In this document: piece after piece, positions 33,594 through 43,609 of the stretch
Layout: every line of letters starts with the position of its first letter
Position numbering within the stretch: the first letter of the stretch is position 1
Source: Petunia secreta
Taxonomy: Eukaryota > Streptophyta > Magnoliopsida > Solanales > Solanaceae
Direction: 5' to 3'
Assembly (NCBI GenBank): GCA_029990175.1
Contig: JARKIP010000011.1
Location: 5,766,001 to 5,830,000, forward strand
Length of the DNA: 64,000 bases
The notes under the pieces: generated by a model
Told to the model about the DNA's origin: nothing
Databases searched by the model: none
Seen by the model: only the letters and a program-made list of their open reading frames with translations
Program-made: the position numbers and the translations under genes

Positions 33594-35759
33594 TCAAAGC
33601 TGAATGTTGAAGTGTTTGAAAAGCGCCTCAAGTTGCTTCGTATTCTTGGCCCTTTCCATCACCAGCTCGGCCTCATAATTGTGGCAGTCTATCTTTAAAC
33701 GATCAATTTCTTGATCCTTCAACTTCAGCTGTGTGTGGAGCTCTGTATTTTCTGCATTAACCTCAAGGACATGCGTCTCCAGCTCCTTCACAGCATCAAT
33801 GGCCTCTTCAGGTCCATAGTCCTCACTTTCCTCTTCTTGCTCTTGCTTGGCCTGCATTGGTTTCTTTGTAGCTCTGCTTTCTTCGAAGAAGTCACAATTT
33901 TTAAGCACATTAATCCCAAACATTTGGTGAATGGTTGGCTTCTTCCCAGCTTCTAAAGGAACCCCAAAGTGCTCAAGTACATGCTGGAGGATGTAGGAAT
34001 GCACAAGGGAATGTGGCTTCTGATCTGTGTCAGCAATCCTCTTTATATGTCTAATTATCAGCCCAGGCAAATTAATCTTTACCCCCTGTCCAGCAGATCC
34101 ATGTATGTCAGGTCCAGAGCACTAGCCTCGCAGTTCCTCTCTCCTCTAGGTAGAAGGAACCTGTGCACAAATTCAAACAACAACTAATGTGCAGGTTCCA
34201 TTTCCTTCTTGTCTACCTTCATCTCCTTCCTCAACTTGGGTTTTCCTGAGAACTTCTTGACAACATCCAGAGGAGTGACTCCATCAGTCCTCTTTGGCCA
34301 TTTTAACTTTATATACCTGCAATAACCTTCAGCAGGTATGTCAAGAATCACTCCAAGCTCAGGTCTCCCAAACTCTATCTCTATTCCTCTCACTGTGGTG
34401 AACACTCTCCTAGCATTAACTCTGCAATTTTTTTAGAACTCTCTGATCTCATCAACATGCAACTTTATTTCCTTGTTGACAAACAGACTCAACCATCCCT
34501 GGTGACCAATCATTCTGAGCAGTGGCTTCATGTGAAACTCCTTCTCATCATGCAGGATGCTGCCAGGCAACACCTGATGCTTAGAGAAGAAGGCCACCCT
34601 GTCAGCTTCATCCTCACTACCTCTCCTCCTTTTTCTGGTCTCAGCTTCACTGTCTGTATCAGACTCACTTGGCTCTGCATAACTCCCAGCATCATCACTT
34701 TCCTCCTGTGCTTCCTCATCTCTTCTTTCTTCTTTCTTCTTCTTCCTTCTTCTTTGCCTCTCTATCTCTTACATTTGTCACTGTTCTTTCCAACCTCCCA
34801 ACTTTATCCAGTTGTTGTTTTAATGCAGACCTGGTGCCAACCCTCCTGACCACAGGCTCATTTACAACTTTGTCATCACTTTCTCCACTAGCTTCATCAA
34901 CCGGTCTTGTCTTCAGCACTGGCTTTCCCCTTTTCACTAATCTCCTTCTTTTCTCATGCTCCACTATGTTTTCTTTCACAAACACAACTTCCTCTTCCTC
35001 TTCCTCTCCTGCTATTCTCTCATCTTCTTCACTAAACTTCCTTTTTCTTTTTGGTTCTTCAGCTTTCTTGACAGTTTCTCTTTGTTCAACCTTTTCTAAA
35101 ACTGTCTCCTTATTCCCTTCTTCCTCAGAGTCTGTCCAATTTAAATCTGCATCATCAGCCTCAGTAGAATTTGGACAAGCAACAGGCTCTTGCACCAAAT
35201 TCTCTGAGGCTTCAGCAGATCCAAGTCCTCCAACAGCTGGACTTTCTGGCACATATTCTTTCTTATTTTTCTCAACACTATCATCTTCCTTACAAGGGTC
35301 CACTTCAGCTTCTCTAAGGGTTTCAACACGATCTTGTTCCCTAAATTTTTCTTTTACTCTTTCTGCAATATTCAGTTCCATACCGGACTCAACAACCACA
35401 GGCACCTGTAAATCTTTTCTAAGTTCATCTTTTACACTGTCTCGCTCTGACTCACATGAGTTCCCCCTACCTATTCAGTTATCATGCTCAACACCTATTA
35501 TTTTGTCTAGTCCTGTAACTAGGGTTTCAGTTTCTGTAGTTCCAGGGCTGTTTATATCTACTGAAACGACAGGCGTAGATGAAATAGGATCAGAGATTAC
35601 CTCATGCGGTGATTGTGATGAACTTTGTGCAATGGGTGTAGTAGGAACTGCCCTTGACCTCATCTTCTTTACCAGTTTCTTGTCCCCTTTTTGAAGAAAT
35701 TTTGTGCGAGCCCTCGCGATTCTTTGGGCAAGAGTGGATGGGGGTGGTCTTTCAGACAT
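33594..35759 (-). pseudogene. Extra ORF in the env position of the Copia element, broken
   Basis: This is a sense-orientation coding region between the end of pol and the PPT, about 720 codons in the original. It starts MSERPPPSTLAQRIARARTK at 35759. A long acidic, Glu/Lys-rich middle includes a run of seven Glu in AGEEEEEEVVF. A folded-looking part follows (VLPGSILHDEKEFHMKPLL, FGRPELGVILDIPAEG), and then a C-terminal coiled-coil-like part (AVKELETHVLEVNAENTELH) ending at 33594. A stop at 35477-35475, a frameshift in the GAAGAA run near 34720, a stop near 34434 and a second shift near 34080 disable it. I see no signal peptide or clear membrane segment, so an envelope function is not supported. 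It resembles proteins usually annotated as putative plant transposon protein. Confidence 0.6.
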
Positions 35760-36401
35760 TTTGAAGAATTTATGAGTGATTTGTGAGATTTCTAGGGAAT
35801 TTTCTATTTTTAGGGATTGAGAGAAGATTTTAGTGAAATGGAGTAGAAGTGTGTGAATGAAGGGTGATTGTGGGTGTATCGACAGAGAGAAAGGGGTTTT
35901 GTGATTTGACAACGTCTAGGGAAGACAAAGCAGTAATGATGGAAAGAAGAGAAGCAGCTTTTTGAACTTTTTGAGAACCGGGAAGAGTTAAAGTTTTGAC
36001 GGTTATGAACTTATTTGATATATCCTTTTTAAGTAGTACGGTCCAACAAGTCAAATAGAATTCTACCCGAAAAAGGAATGTGTTCCTATAATTTAGGACA
36101 GTTATAAGAACATGGAGGATCTCCCTTGACACACGTATGATTGACAATTTTAATTTCAGTTATGACTTCTATCATGCAGGGTAATGTGAATGTACCTGGA
36201 CATGATTTCTCATGCTCTGGTTGGTTCCTTCTTAGTACATAGTAAGTTCTTCATGGGATCACATTATTCTCACCTGGTGCTAAAAAAAACTGAACGAGTG
36301 TACTTGTTCAAGTACAGAGTTAGACTGGACATTAATGACAAAATTCAAGCATGAACAATTGAATACTTAACTAACCAATCATGAAGGAATTTCCTGCTGG
36401 G

Positions 36402-38315
36402 TCATCCGTGTATTTTGGTCATCCCTAATTCCAACCTGTTCCTCTCGAACTATACCTTGTTCAATGCTTTGGTAAATATGTCAGCAATTTGATCTTCAGT
36501 CCTACAAGAATTCATAGTAATCAGACCCTTTTCCACATTATCTCTTAGGAAATGGTGTCTAATATCAATGTGCTTAATTCTTTTATGTTGGACTGGGTTC
36601 TTGGCAATATTCACTGCACTAGTGTTATCACAGAAAATTGGCACTGCACCACACTTGATACCAAAGTCTTCCAGTTGTTGTTTGATCCATAACAATTATG
36701 AACAACATGATGCAGCTGCCACATACTCAGCTTCAGCAGTTGATAAGGCAACTGAGTTTTGCTTCTTTGTATCCCAAGAGACCAAACATGGACCTAGAAA
36801 GTGTGCCATTCCTGAAGTGCTTTTCCTGTCCACTAACTGACCTGCATAATCTGCATCAGCAAAACCTATTAGTTCAAAAGTACCTCCTCTTGGGTACCAA
36901 AGACAGAGGTCCTGAGTTCCTTTCAAGTATCTCAGGATTCTCTTCACAGCTGTCAAATGTGACTCCTTGGGCTTGGACTGAAATCTTGCACACAGTCCAA
37001 TACTGTATACTATGTCAGGCCGACTGGCTGTGAGATAAAGAAGTGAACCTATGATTCCTCTATATTTAGTCTCGTTTGTTGAAGAACCGAGTTCGTCCAA
37101 ATCAAGCTACGTTCCAGGTGCAATGGGAGTAGTCATTTCTTTCGCTCCTTCCATATCAAACTTTTTCAGCAGTTCCTTGACATACTTTTGCTGGTGAATC
37201 ATAGTTCCTTCAGGCATTTGCTTTATCTGCAATCCAAGGAAGAAATTTAGTTCTCCCATCATGCTCATTTCAAATTAACTTCCCATCAGATCAGCAAAAC
37301 CTTTGCATAACCCCTCATCAGTGGCTCCAAAGATGATATCATCGACATACACTTGAACCACCAATAGATCTTTTTCTTTCTTTTTAAGGAACAGTGTGTT
37401 GTCAATCTTTCCTCTTGAGAAACCATTCTTCAGTAGAAATCCTGAGAGTCTTTCATACCAGGCTCTAGGAGCTTGCTTCAATCCATAAAGAGCATTGTCC
37501 AGTTTGTAAACGTGATCAGAGAATTCATTGTTTACAAAACCTGGTGGCTGTATTACATAGACTTCTTCATTCAGGTAGCCATTTAAGAACGCACTCTTCA
37601 CATCCATCTGATACAGAGTAAACTCCATGTATGTAGCAAAAACAATTAGCATCTTGATGGCCTCCATCCTTGCCACTGGTGCAAAAGTCTCATCGTAGTC
37701 TATTCCTTCTTCCTGACTGTAACCTTGAACTACTAATCTTGCTTTATTTCTTGTCACTATACCATGCTCATCTAGTTTGTTCCTAAATACCCATTTTGTT
37801 CCAATTATTGATCTGTCCTTTGGCTTAGGAACTAAATGCCACACTTTGCTTCTTTCGAATTGATGTAGCTCATCCTGCATGGCTAGAATCCAATCTGGGT
37901 CTTCTAGGGCTTCTTTTACGTTCTTTGGTTCCAGAGATGAGAGGAAGGCAAAGAAAGCACATAAGTTCTTCAAGGCTGACCTGGTCATGATTCCTGTATC
38001 CAGTTCTGATAGAACATTTTCCAAGGGATGAGATCGTTGGTGTTTCCATGGCCTGAGTTTCATATGACTGGAAGAACTAGCATCATTATCTTGGGGAGTT
38101 TCTTCCTGACTTGCTGAATCATCAGCTTCATCAGCAGTTCCCCCTATCAAGTCGACTCCTTGTTCCAATGTACTTGGATCTTTACTTGATGTCTCCTTGT
38201 CTTCTGAGCCTTCCAGTTCATTCACACCTTCTTCCCTGCTAAGGCCAATCACTTGATCATCTGTCTCACGTTCCTCCAGTGCCTTGTCTGATTCATCAAA
38301 GACAACATGCATACT
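36402..38315 (-). pseudogene. pol: Copia reverse transcriptase and RNase H region
   Basis: It is in the same frame as gag and integrase. RT motifs: IIGTKWVFRNKLDEHG, KARLVVQGYSQEEGIDY, ETFAPVARM, MDVKSAFLNGYL, YGLKQAPRAWYE and the catalytic YVDDIIF (about 37330). RNase H: LIGFADADYAGQLVDRKSTS, SVALSTAEAEYVAAA, CDNTSAVNIAKNPVQHKR, HFLRDNVEKG. It ends RLELGMTKIHG near 36405. In-frame stops interrupt it at 37277-37275 (where the family usually has Glu), 37109-37107, 36698-36696 and 36452-36450. No frameshift is present. The enzyme would split gene copies from RNA into DNA, but no full product can be made without readthrough. Confidence 0.85.
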
Positions 38316-39587
38316 TTATTCCACTGTTTGTGTCCTTTTATTGAACACTTTGTATGCTTTGCTTTGAGTAGAGTAATCAAGAAATATTGCCTCATCACTC
38401 CTGACATCAAACTTACCCAAAGGTTCCTTTCCATTATTGTGAACAAAGCATTTACACCCGAAAGGTCTTAGGTGAGCAATATTTGGTTTTCTACCTCTGA
38501 GTAAATCATATGGGGTCTTGTCAAGAATTGCTCTGATTGAACATCTGTTCAGCAAGTAGCATGCAGTATTTATCACTTCAGCCCAAAAGTTTCTTGCAAG
38601 TTCACTTGACAACAACATAGTCCTGGCCATATTCTCCAGAGATCTGTTCTTTCTTTCAACCACTCCATTTTGTTGGGGAGATCTTGGAGCGGAGAAATTA
38701 TGATCTATGTTATTTCTTGCACAATACTCTAAAAATTTTGAGTTTTCAAACTCAGTCCCATGATCAGATCTGATGCTGATGAGTTCATGGCTTAGCCTCT
38801 TCTGAACAATACCAGCCCAGTCTTTAAAACTATCAAAGGCTTCATCTTTAGTTGCCAAGAACAGAGTCCATGTGTATCTAGAGTAGTCATCAATAATTAC
38901 GAACACGAATCTCTTTCCTCCTTTACTCCTGACTCTCATAGGTCCACACAGATCCATATGCAATAGTTCCAGTGGTTTTGATGTGCTTACCACCTTCTTG
39001 GACTTGAAGGATGATCTCACATGCTTTCCTTTTACACACGCATCACACATCTTAATGTTTTCAAATCTCTTACTTGGCAGTCCACGAACCAGCTCCTTTG
39101 ATACAATCTTATTCAGTTGTGAGAGACTTGCATGACCCATTCTTTTGTGCCACAGCTGAGAGTCACTTTCTTGTACATTCAAGCATGTTATGTTGTTTTC
39201 AGGTAATGACTTCAGCGATGCTTTGTATACATTGTTCACCCTCTTTCCTTCCATTACAATTTCTCCACTCTGTAGGTTCTTCACAATGCATCCTACAGAT
39301 GAGAACTTCATTTCATTTCCTCTATCACATAGTTGGAAGATGCTCAGCAGATTGTGTCTAAGGCCATCAACACAATAAACATTCTCAATATCATGATCTA
39401 GAGTTCTCCCAATCTTTCTAATACATACTATTTGACCACTCTTTCCTCCTCCGAAGGCCACACTGCCTCCTTGAAATGCTGCGAGTGAGAGAAAGTTTCT
39501 TCTATCTCCAGTCATGTGCCTCGAACACTCACTGTCAAGAATCCAGCTTGGGTTGTTCTCTCTCACTCCAGCCTGCAAAAAAAATTA
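38316..39587 (-). pseudogene. pol: Copia protease-like and integrase region
   Basis: The protease-like segment holds SWILDSECSRHMTGDR, where the usual active-site triplet DSG reads DSE. The integrase zinc part has HKRMGHASL and CDACVKGKHVRS. The catalytic core has LLHMDLCGPM (first Asp), SIRSDHGTEF (second Asp) and SPQQNGVVERKN (Glu), so all three DDE residues are present. The usual Copia C-terminal part follows (LRPFGCKCFVHNNGKEPLGK). It closes at a TAA (38318-38316) directly before SMHVVFDES, which normally continues in frame into the linker to RT. Another TAA at 39587-39585 separates it from the zinc-knuckle part. The glutamate in the protease site and the stops make it inactive. Confidence 0.85.
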
Positions 39588-39839
39588 GAGGTTAGCCTTA
39601 GGAACCCAGACAAGCTTGGGTCCCTTCTTATTAGAAAATGGGTAAATCAAGTCATGTCTAGCCCATTTAGGTAAAACACTTCTTTTTTTCTTGACCTTTG
39701 CCTTACTGACATGTATGCACTTTTGTTTGATATGACCTGTTTCACCACAAAAAGTACATAACATGTTGCAAGGTAATGCCACATACTTGCTTTTAGGGTT
39801 ATATGGAGGCAGTGGTTTCTTAAATCCTAATCCCTGTTT
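39588..39839 (-). pseudogene. Second zinc-knuckle segment at the gag-pol border
   Basis: In frame between the gag stop (39842-39840) and the protease. It carries LCTFCGETGHIKQKC, a CCHC zinc knuckle of the CX2CX4HX4C form, then a basic stretch (KAKVKKKRSVLPKWARHD). Such a knuckle before the protease is usual in Sirevirus gag-pol. A TGA interrupts the original reading frame just upstream. Confidence 0.75.
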
Positions 39840-41813
39840 TCATCTGTTTTGATTTTCAAGAACCCAGTTCATTGCCTCTGATGATTTATTCCACTTAGTT
39901 AATCTGGTAAGCTCAAAATTTGATTTTTCAACCTTTTGACATAAGACCTTGTTCTTCTCAGTTTCCTGATACAGAATTTCGTTTGCTCTTTTCAATTCAT
40001 TTTCCAAAAAGATTTGAACTTCACTTATTACTTGCTTACCATTTGCACTTTCTCTTAACTGACTGCATTCCAGTTCTAGCTCAGTGATCTTAGAATTTGA
40101 CACGAGAGTCTGTCCTTTCAAGATGGCATTGACTTCTTCAAGTTCAATGTTCTGTTCTAGGAGACTCTTGTGCTTAGTTCTAAGACTACTTAGTTCTTCA
40201 GTCAATTTATCTTTTTCAAGCTTCTCCTTTTCATAACCCTCGATCAAGGTAGCAGTGATTAAAATTAGGTTTTCAGAAGAGTATGTATGCAATGTTTCCT
40301 TCAGTTCAGATAGACATACCTCTGCTGAGTGAGCATCTTCAGTTCCATCAGTTGCCATAAGAGCAGAGTCCTTCTTTTGAACGTCATCTGAGTACACCTC
40401 CTTCAGCCTTTCCCAGACTTCCTTGGCCGACTTGCATTCAGATATTTTAGCAAGTACATCATAGGTAAGTCCTCTTTTCAGGTACCATTTAGCTTTGGAG
40501 TTTGCCTGTAACCAGTCTAGGTCTTGAGGATCCAGTTCTTCTACCTTCTTTGGCACTAGGACACCATTTGCAGCTCTCTTTACAGGGAAATGGGGTCCTC
40601 TCTTCACAATCAGCCATAGACTGTAGTCTGCTGCTTGCAAGAAGGTCTTCATATGTTTCTTCCAGTTCCTGTAGTAAGTTCCATTGAACATAGGAGGCTT
40701 AGACGGATCTCTTCCTCCTCCCAACTCTCGAAGGTCTTCTTCATCAGAACTATTGTCTGACATACCCATTAGTGCCAGCGGCAAATCATCTCCAGAATCC
40801 TTTTCATGGTCGGATTCAATGTCAGTTGGTCCCCATGTAGCATAGAATGCCTCCTTCTTCTTTCTCCTTTCTGCTCTGAAGTTTGGAGGTCGTCTCGACT
40901 TCTTCTTATCTTTATCAATTTCCTTTGGTGTCTCCTTCTCCTTTTCCTTGGATGCTCTATTTTTCATCCATTCTATTTCCCACATAGGACAGTCTACTAC
41001 AACATGATCCTTTTTGAAGCATTTGAAGCACCCTGAATAATCAGGACTGTCAACTATGTTCTTCCTGCTAGAACTCTCCTTTCCACATCTTTTGAATCCT
41101 TTGAACCTTCCCAAATTGAGCTTCTGTCTTAATGCACTTACCATTGCTGCTTCAACTGATTGAAGATCAACATAGTCATCAGTTTCTTCAGTTGCTTCAA
41201 GGGCAAGGGTCTTGTCCTTCTTTGCAGCTGGTTTAGCTTTTGAGTCCTTCATCATCTCATGAATTTTCAAACTCCCAACTAGTTCTTCAAGTTTTATGGA
41301 TCTCAAAGGTTTGGATTCAATGATGGCAGTCATCTTTGGTTCCCATGCTTCAGGCAGCACATTCAGGACTTTATCAACCATCTCTATTTCAGGCAATTCC
41401 ATATCCAGAGATCTCATTTCATTTGTGATGATAGTCAACCTTGTCATCATGTCCTGAATTGATTCTTTCTCACCCATGGTGAAAAGTTCAAATTGTCTTT
41501 TCAGCATTCTCCTTTTGGAGTCCTTCACTCCTGTGGTTCCTTCATGCGCAACCTGCAAAGCATCCCATATTTCCTTGGCCGTCTTATAAGATGATACTCG
41601 ATTGAACTCCTCAGGACCAAGACCACAAATGACCAGTCGTTTGGCTTTGTGATTCTTTTCAATCATCTTATAATCCGTCTCATTAAACTCTTCTTTCGAT
41701 TTTGGTTCTTGCTTAGCAGTAGCTCCTTCACCCACTATTTTGGTGGGGATCGGATTTCCTTCAGAGACTATCAGCCAGAGTTGATAATCTTCAGCACATA
41801 TGTAGTTCTCCAT
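39840..41813 (-). CDS. gag: Copia Gag with two capsid-like regions (open remainder)
   Basis: An open frame of 657 codons. Residues 1-200 are the DUF4219/UBN2-type capsid region (DYQLWLIVSEG, TAKEIWDALQVAHEGT, RLTIITNEMRSL). A CCHC zinc knuckle is at 262-275 (CFKCFKKDHVVVDC), followed by a Lys/Glu-rich linker. A second capsid-like N-terminal region lies at about 370-480 (PPMFNGTYYRNWKKHMKTF, DYSLWLIVKRG, KSAKEVWERLKEVYSDD), then a coiled-coil tail (LEKDKLTEELSSLRTKH). The original start lies further upstream: PPQFNGQYYAW is followed by TGA (41825-41823) where the second region has Trp, so this frame begins inside the first capsid domain. It ends at a TGA (39842-39840), again at a likely Trp codon. 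Gag packages the element's RNA; this one is probably defective. Confidence 0.8.
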   Translation of the reverse strand: MENYICAEDYQLWLIVSEGNPIPTKIVGEGATAKQEPKSKEEFNETDYKMIEKNHKAKRLVICGLGPEEFNRVSSYKTAKEIWDALQVAHEGTTGVKDSKRRMLKRQFELFTMGEKESIQDMMTRLTIITNEMRSLDMELPEIEMVDKVLNVLPEAWEPKMTAIIESKPLRSIKLEELVGSLKIHEMMKDSKAKPAAKKDKTLALEATEETDDYVDLQSVEAAMVSALRQKLNLGRFKGFKRCGKESSSRKNIVDSPDYSGCFKCFKKDHVVVDCPMWEIEWMKNRASKEKEKETPKEIDKDKKKSRRPPNFRAERRKKKEAFYATWGPTDIESDHEKDSGDDLPLALMGMSDNSSDEEDLRELGGGRDPSKPPMFNGTYYRNWKKHMKTFLQAADYSLWLIVKRGPHFPVKRAANGVLVPKKVEELDPQDLDWLQANSKAKWYLKRGLTYDVLAKISECKSAKEVWERLKEVYSDDVQKKDSALMATDGTEDAHSAEVCLSELKETLHTYSSENLILITATLIEGYEKEKLEKDKLTEELSSLRTKHKSLLEQNIELEEVNAILKGQTLVSNSKITELELECSQLRESANGKQVISEVQIFLENELKRANEILYQETEKNKVLCQKVEKSNFELTRLTKWNKSSEAMNWVLENQNR

Positions 41814-41944
41814 CCTGTTCTTTCACCATGCATAGTATTGCCCATTGAACTGTGGGGGCCTCTGAACTGACTGTCCTTCAGTGATGGTAGGTGGTGCACT
41901 TATTCTGATCCTTCTCAAGGTGTTAACCTCTTACAAGAAGACCC

Positions 41945-41956
41945 GCTCTGATACCA
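41945..41956 (-). promoter_or_regulatory. Primer-binding site of the Copia element
   Basis: The minus strand reads TGGTATCAGAGC, the standard complement of initiator methionine tRNA, two bases from the 5' LTR. Confidence 0.95.
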
Positions 41957-41958
41957 CT

Positions 41959-42870
41959 TGTTACACTCTATGAACCTCCTGAAGACACTAGAAGGGGGGA
42001 TGGGGGGATGGTTGAATAGTGTCTACCGATTTTCGTCACGAGAACCTGGTTCTTCTAACGTAGAACCTAGTTCTTAAACAATCTTTTATGCTGCCTTGAA
42101 CACTATAACTCACAACACCACACACACACAAGGAACACAAGGATTTTACGTGGAAAATTCCTTGCTCAAGGGAGAAAAACCACGACCCACACTCTGGGAT
42201 TTTAGAACTGAATCCACTAACACAAGAGCAACGTTTCTGATTACAGACTCTGTAACCAAGGGGCTACACTCTAGACCCTAATCACTACTCAAAGCTAAAC
42301 TCTAGCTTCTCAGTAATTACACAAAAGTTCACCTAATACACACGCTTCTGAATAAGCCAATAGGTAAAACTATGAAAGCTCGAATTAAAGACAACTTGCA
42401 ACTCTACGAACCTAGACGGAATATCTAGACTCAATACACTGCATGCACTCAAGTTGTCTTCTTCAGATTACTCACGTAGAAAGATGCTAGATCGCCTTTT
42501 TATGCTCTCAACTCTCTGTTTGTGAATAACTGATTTCGGCTGCCTCTGCTACTTGCATTTATATGGGTCTTGAAACCCCAGTTGAGTTCTACAAGGAATC
42601 CTTTTAATTATGGCAAGTCAAGATTCCTAGTAACTCTTTTCCTTGTCGAAGTCCAACTCTTTTTCACACTTCGAAGACACAGCCTGGACACCGCCTCTTT
42701 TAGTCTGACTAGGATGCATATTCATTCACGCGCCACTACTCCTAGTTCCGCAGGGATTTGCAACCCATAATCCTTTTCGATCAAGCGTGCCCTTTATTCC
42801 AAGGACTAGGTCCTCAGTGGGAACCTCTGAGTCCTTTTCGTTTGTTATACTTCAAAACTAGCTCTCAACA
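41959..42870 (-). repeat. 5' LTR of the Copia element
   Basis: The right-hand copy in the window, upstream in the element's own sense, and would hold the promoter. It is 912 bp, 12 bp longer than its partner mainly because of a G-rich insertion near 41996-42012. Confidence 0.95.
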
Positions 42871-43609
42871 ATTATGATCCTAAAATTGAAACTACATGTT
42901 AGTTTGATGTAGTGAAAGCTGGTGTAGGCAGTTGTGTCGAGGGTCTAGTAGTTAGGCATCACTTGTTTGATCCGGGTATTGAAAGTGTTGATCTTTGTTT
43001 AGGTTTGAATATTGGTTGTGTTCCTGAATCTGAAGATATGCTTTTTGTTGTGGACACTATCAATGAAGTTACATTAGGAAGTGCTTTTCTTTACTATTTG
43101 TTTGCCTATGATGAAGGATCCGAGTGTGTTATGTTTGATGTGTTTACCTCGTTGGGAACTGGCCCTAGAATTAATCTTAAAAATAGTTTGCTTGACTTAA
43201 TATTTTTGGGATGGGTTGGTATGTTATTCTCGAGGTTGAGATTGAAATGTCCTACTTCTGTTGTGCTTAACCGTGAAAAACGTTCCGAGTGCTTGAAAGT
43301 AACGCAACTGAAGAGCTGTTGGAGTGATACTCCGTGGAGATTAATGTGGTATACGATCGAAACTTGTAAACTCCACGAGGATGGTATGTTCTCTTGGCTC
43401 ATGCTTATATTTTGTCTTTCGAAAGCCCCGACGAATAGTATTATTGCCCGTGGTGAGTTCGGAAGCACTCGTGTGCCATATTGTGGTGGCAAGCGTGTAG
43501 CGAAACTCTGTTATTGCCTCATTGAGAATTGGGGGTTACCTCTACTCATTATTGTCAATGTTTTGCAGGAACCGAATTCGAGGACGAATCTCTTCTAAAA
43601 GAAGAAGAA
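42871..43609 (+). pseudogene. Right part of the split LTR-element relic
   Basis: Continues the 28500-32216 relic after the Copia insertion. A 228-codon frame from 42912 (MKAGVGSCVEGLVVRHHLFD) runs to TAA at 43598. It ends LQEPNSRTNLF, encoded by TTCGAGGACGAATCTC, the usual pre-PPT phrase. The purine run AAAAGAAGAAGAA follows (43597-43609) and then the LTR start TGATG. An AG acceptor-like TTTTGCAG lies just before (43561-43568). I cannot assign a domain, and the long frame may be chance within old coding sequence. Confidence 0.4.

Larger units (their letters stand above)
32217..42870 (-). mobile_element. Full-length Copia (Sirevirus-like) retrotransposon, 10.65 kb
   Basis: The LTRs at 32217-33116 (900 bp) and 41959-42870 (912 bp) both begin TGTTACACTC and end AGCTCTCAACA. 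The flanks are ATTAT at 32212-32216 and ATTAT at 42871-42875. The element reads leftward: LTR, PBS, gag, protease-integrase-RT-RNase H in Copia order, an extra ORF, PPT, LTR. By eye the LTRs differ by about 16 substitutions and three small indels, so the insertion is fairly recent. Sirevirus features (established for that genus) are the long gag, a PPT preceded by GTCATCATCAAAAAGGGGG, and a second PPT-like block (33257-33278). The coding region is disabled by stop codons. Confidence 0.95.

Noticed and set aside
34669..35694. 341-codon + strand open frame
   Set aside because: It is the antisense of the Glu/Lys-rich extra ORF of the Copia element. A Ser/Phe/Leu-rich reading is expected from that composition, and no family likeness is visible.
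33594..35759. Calling the extra Copia ORF a true envelope gene
   Set aside because: No signal peptide, fusion peptide or membrane segment could be seen; only position supports it.
42912..43598. 228-codon frame considered as a host gene
   Set aside because: It lies between a retrotransposon insertion site and a pre-PPT phrase plus purine tract, with broken frames upstream in the same relic; more likely retroelement remnant.
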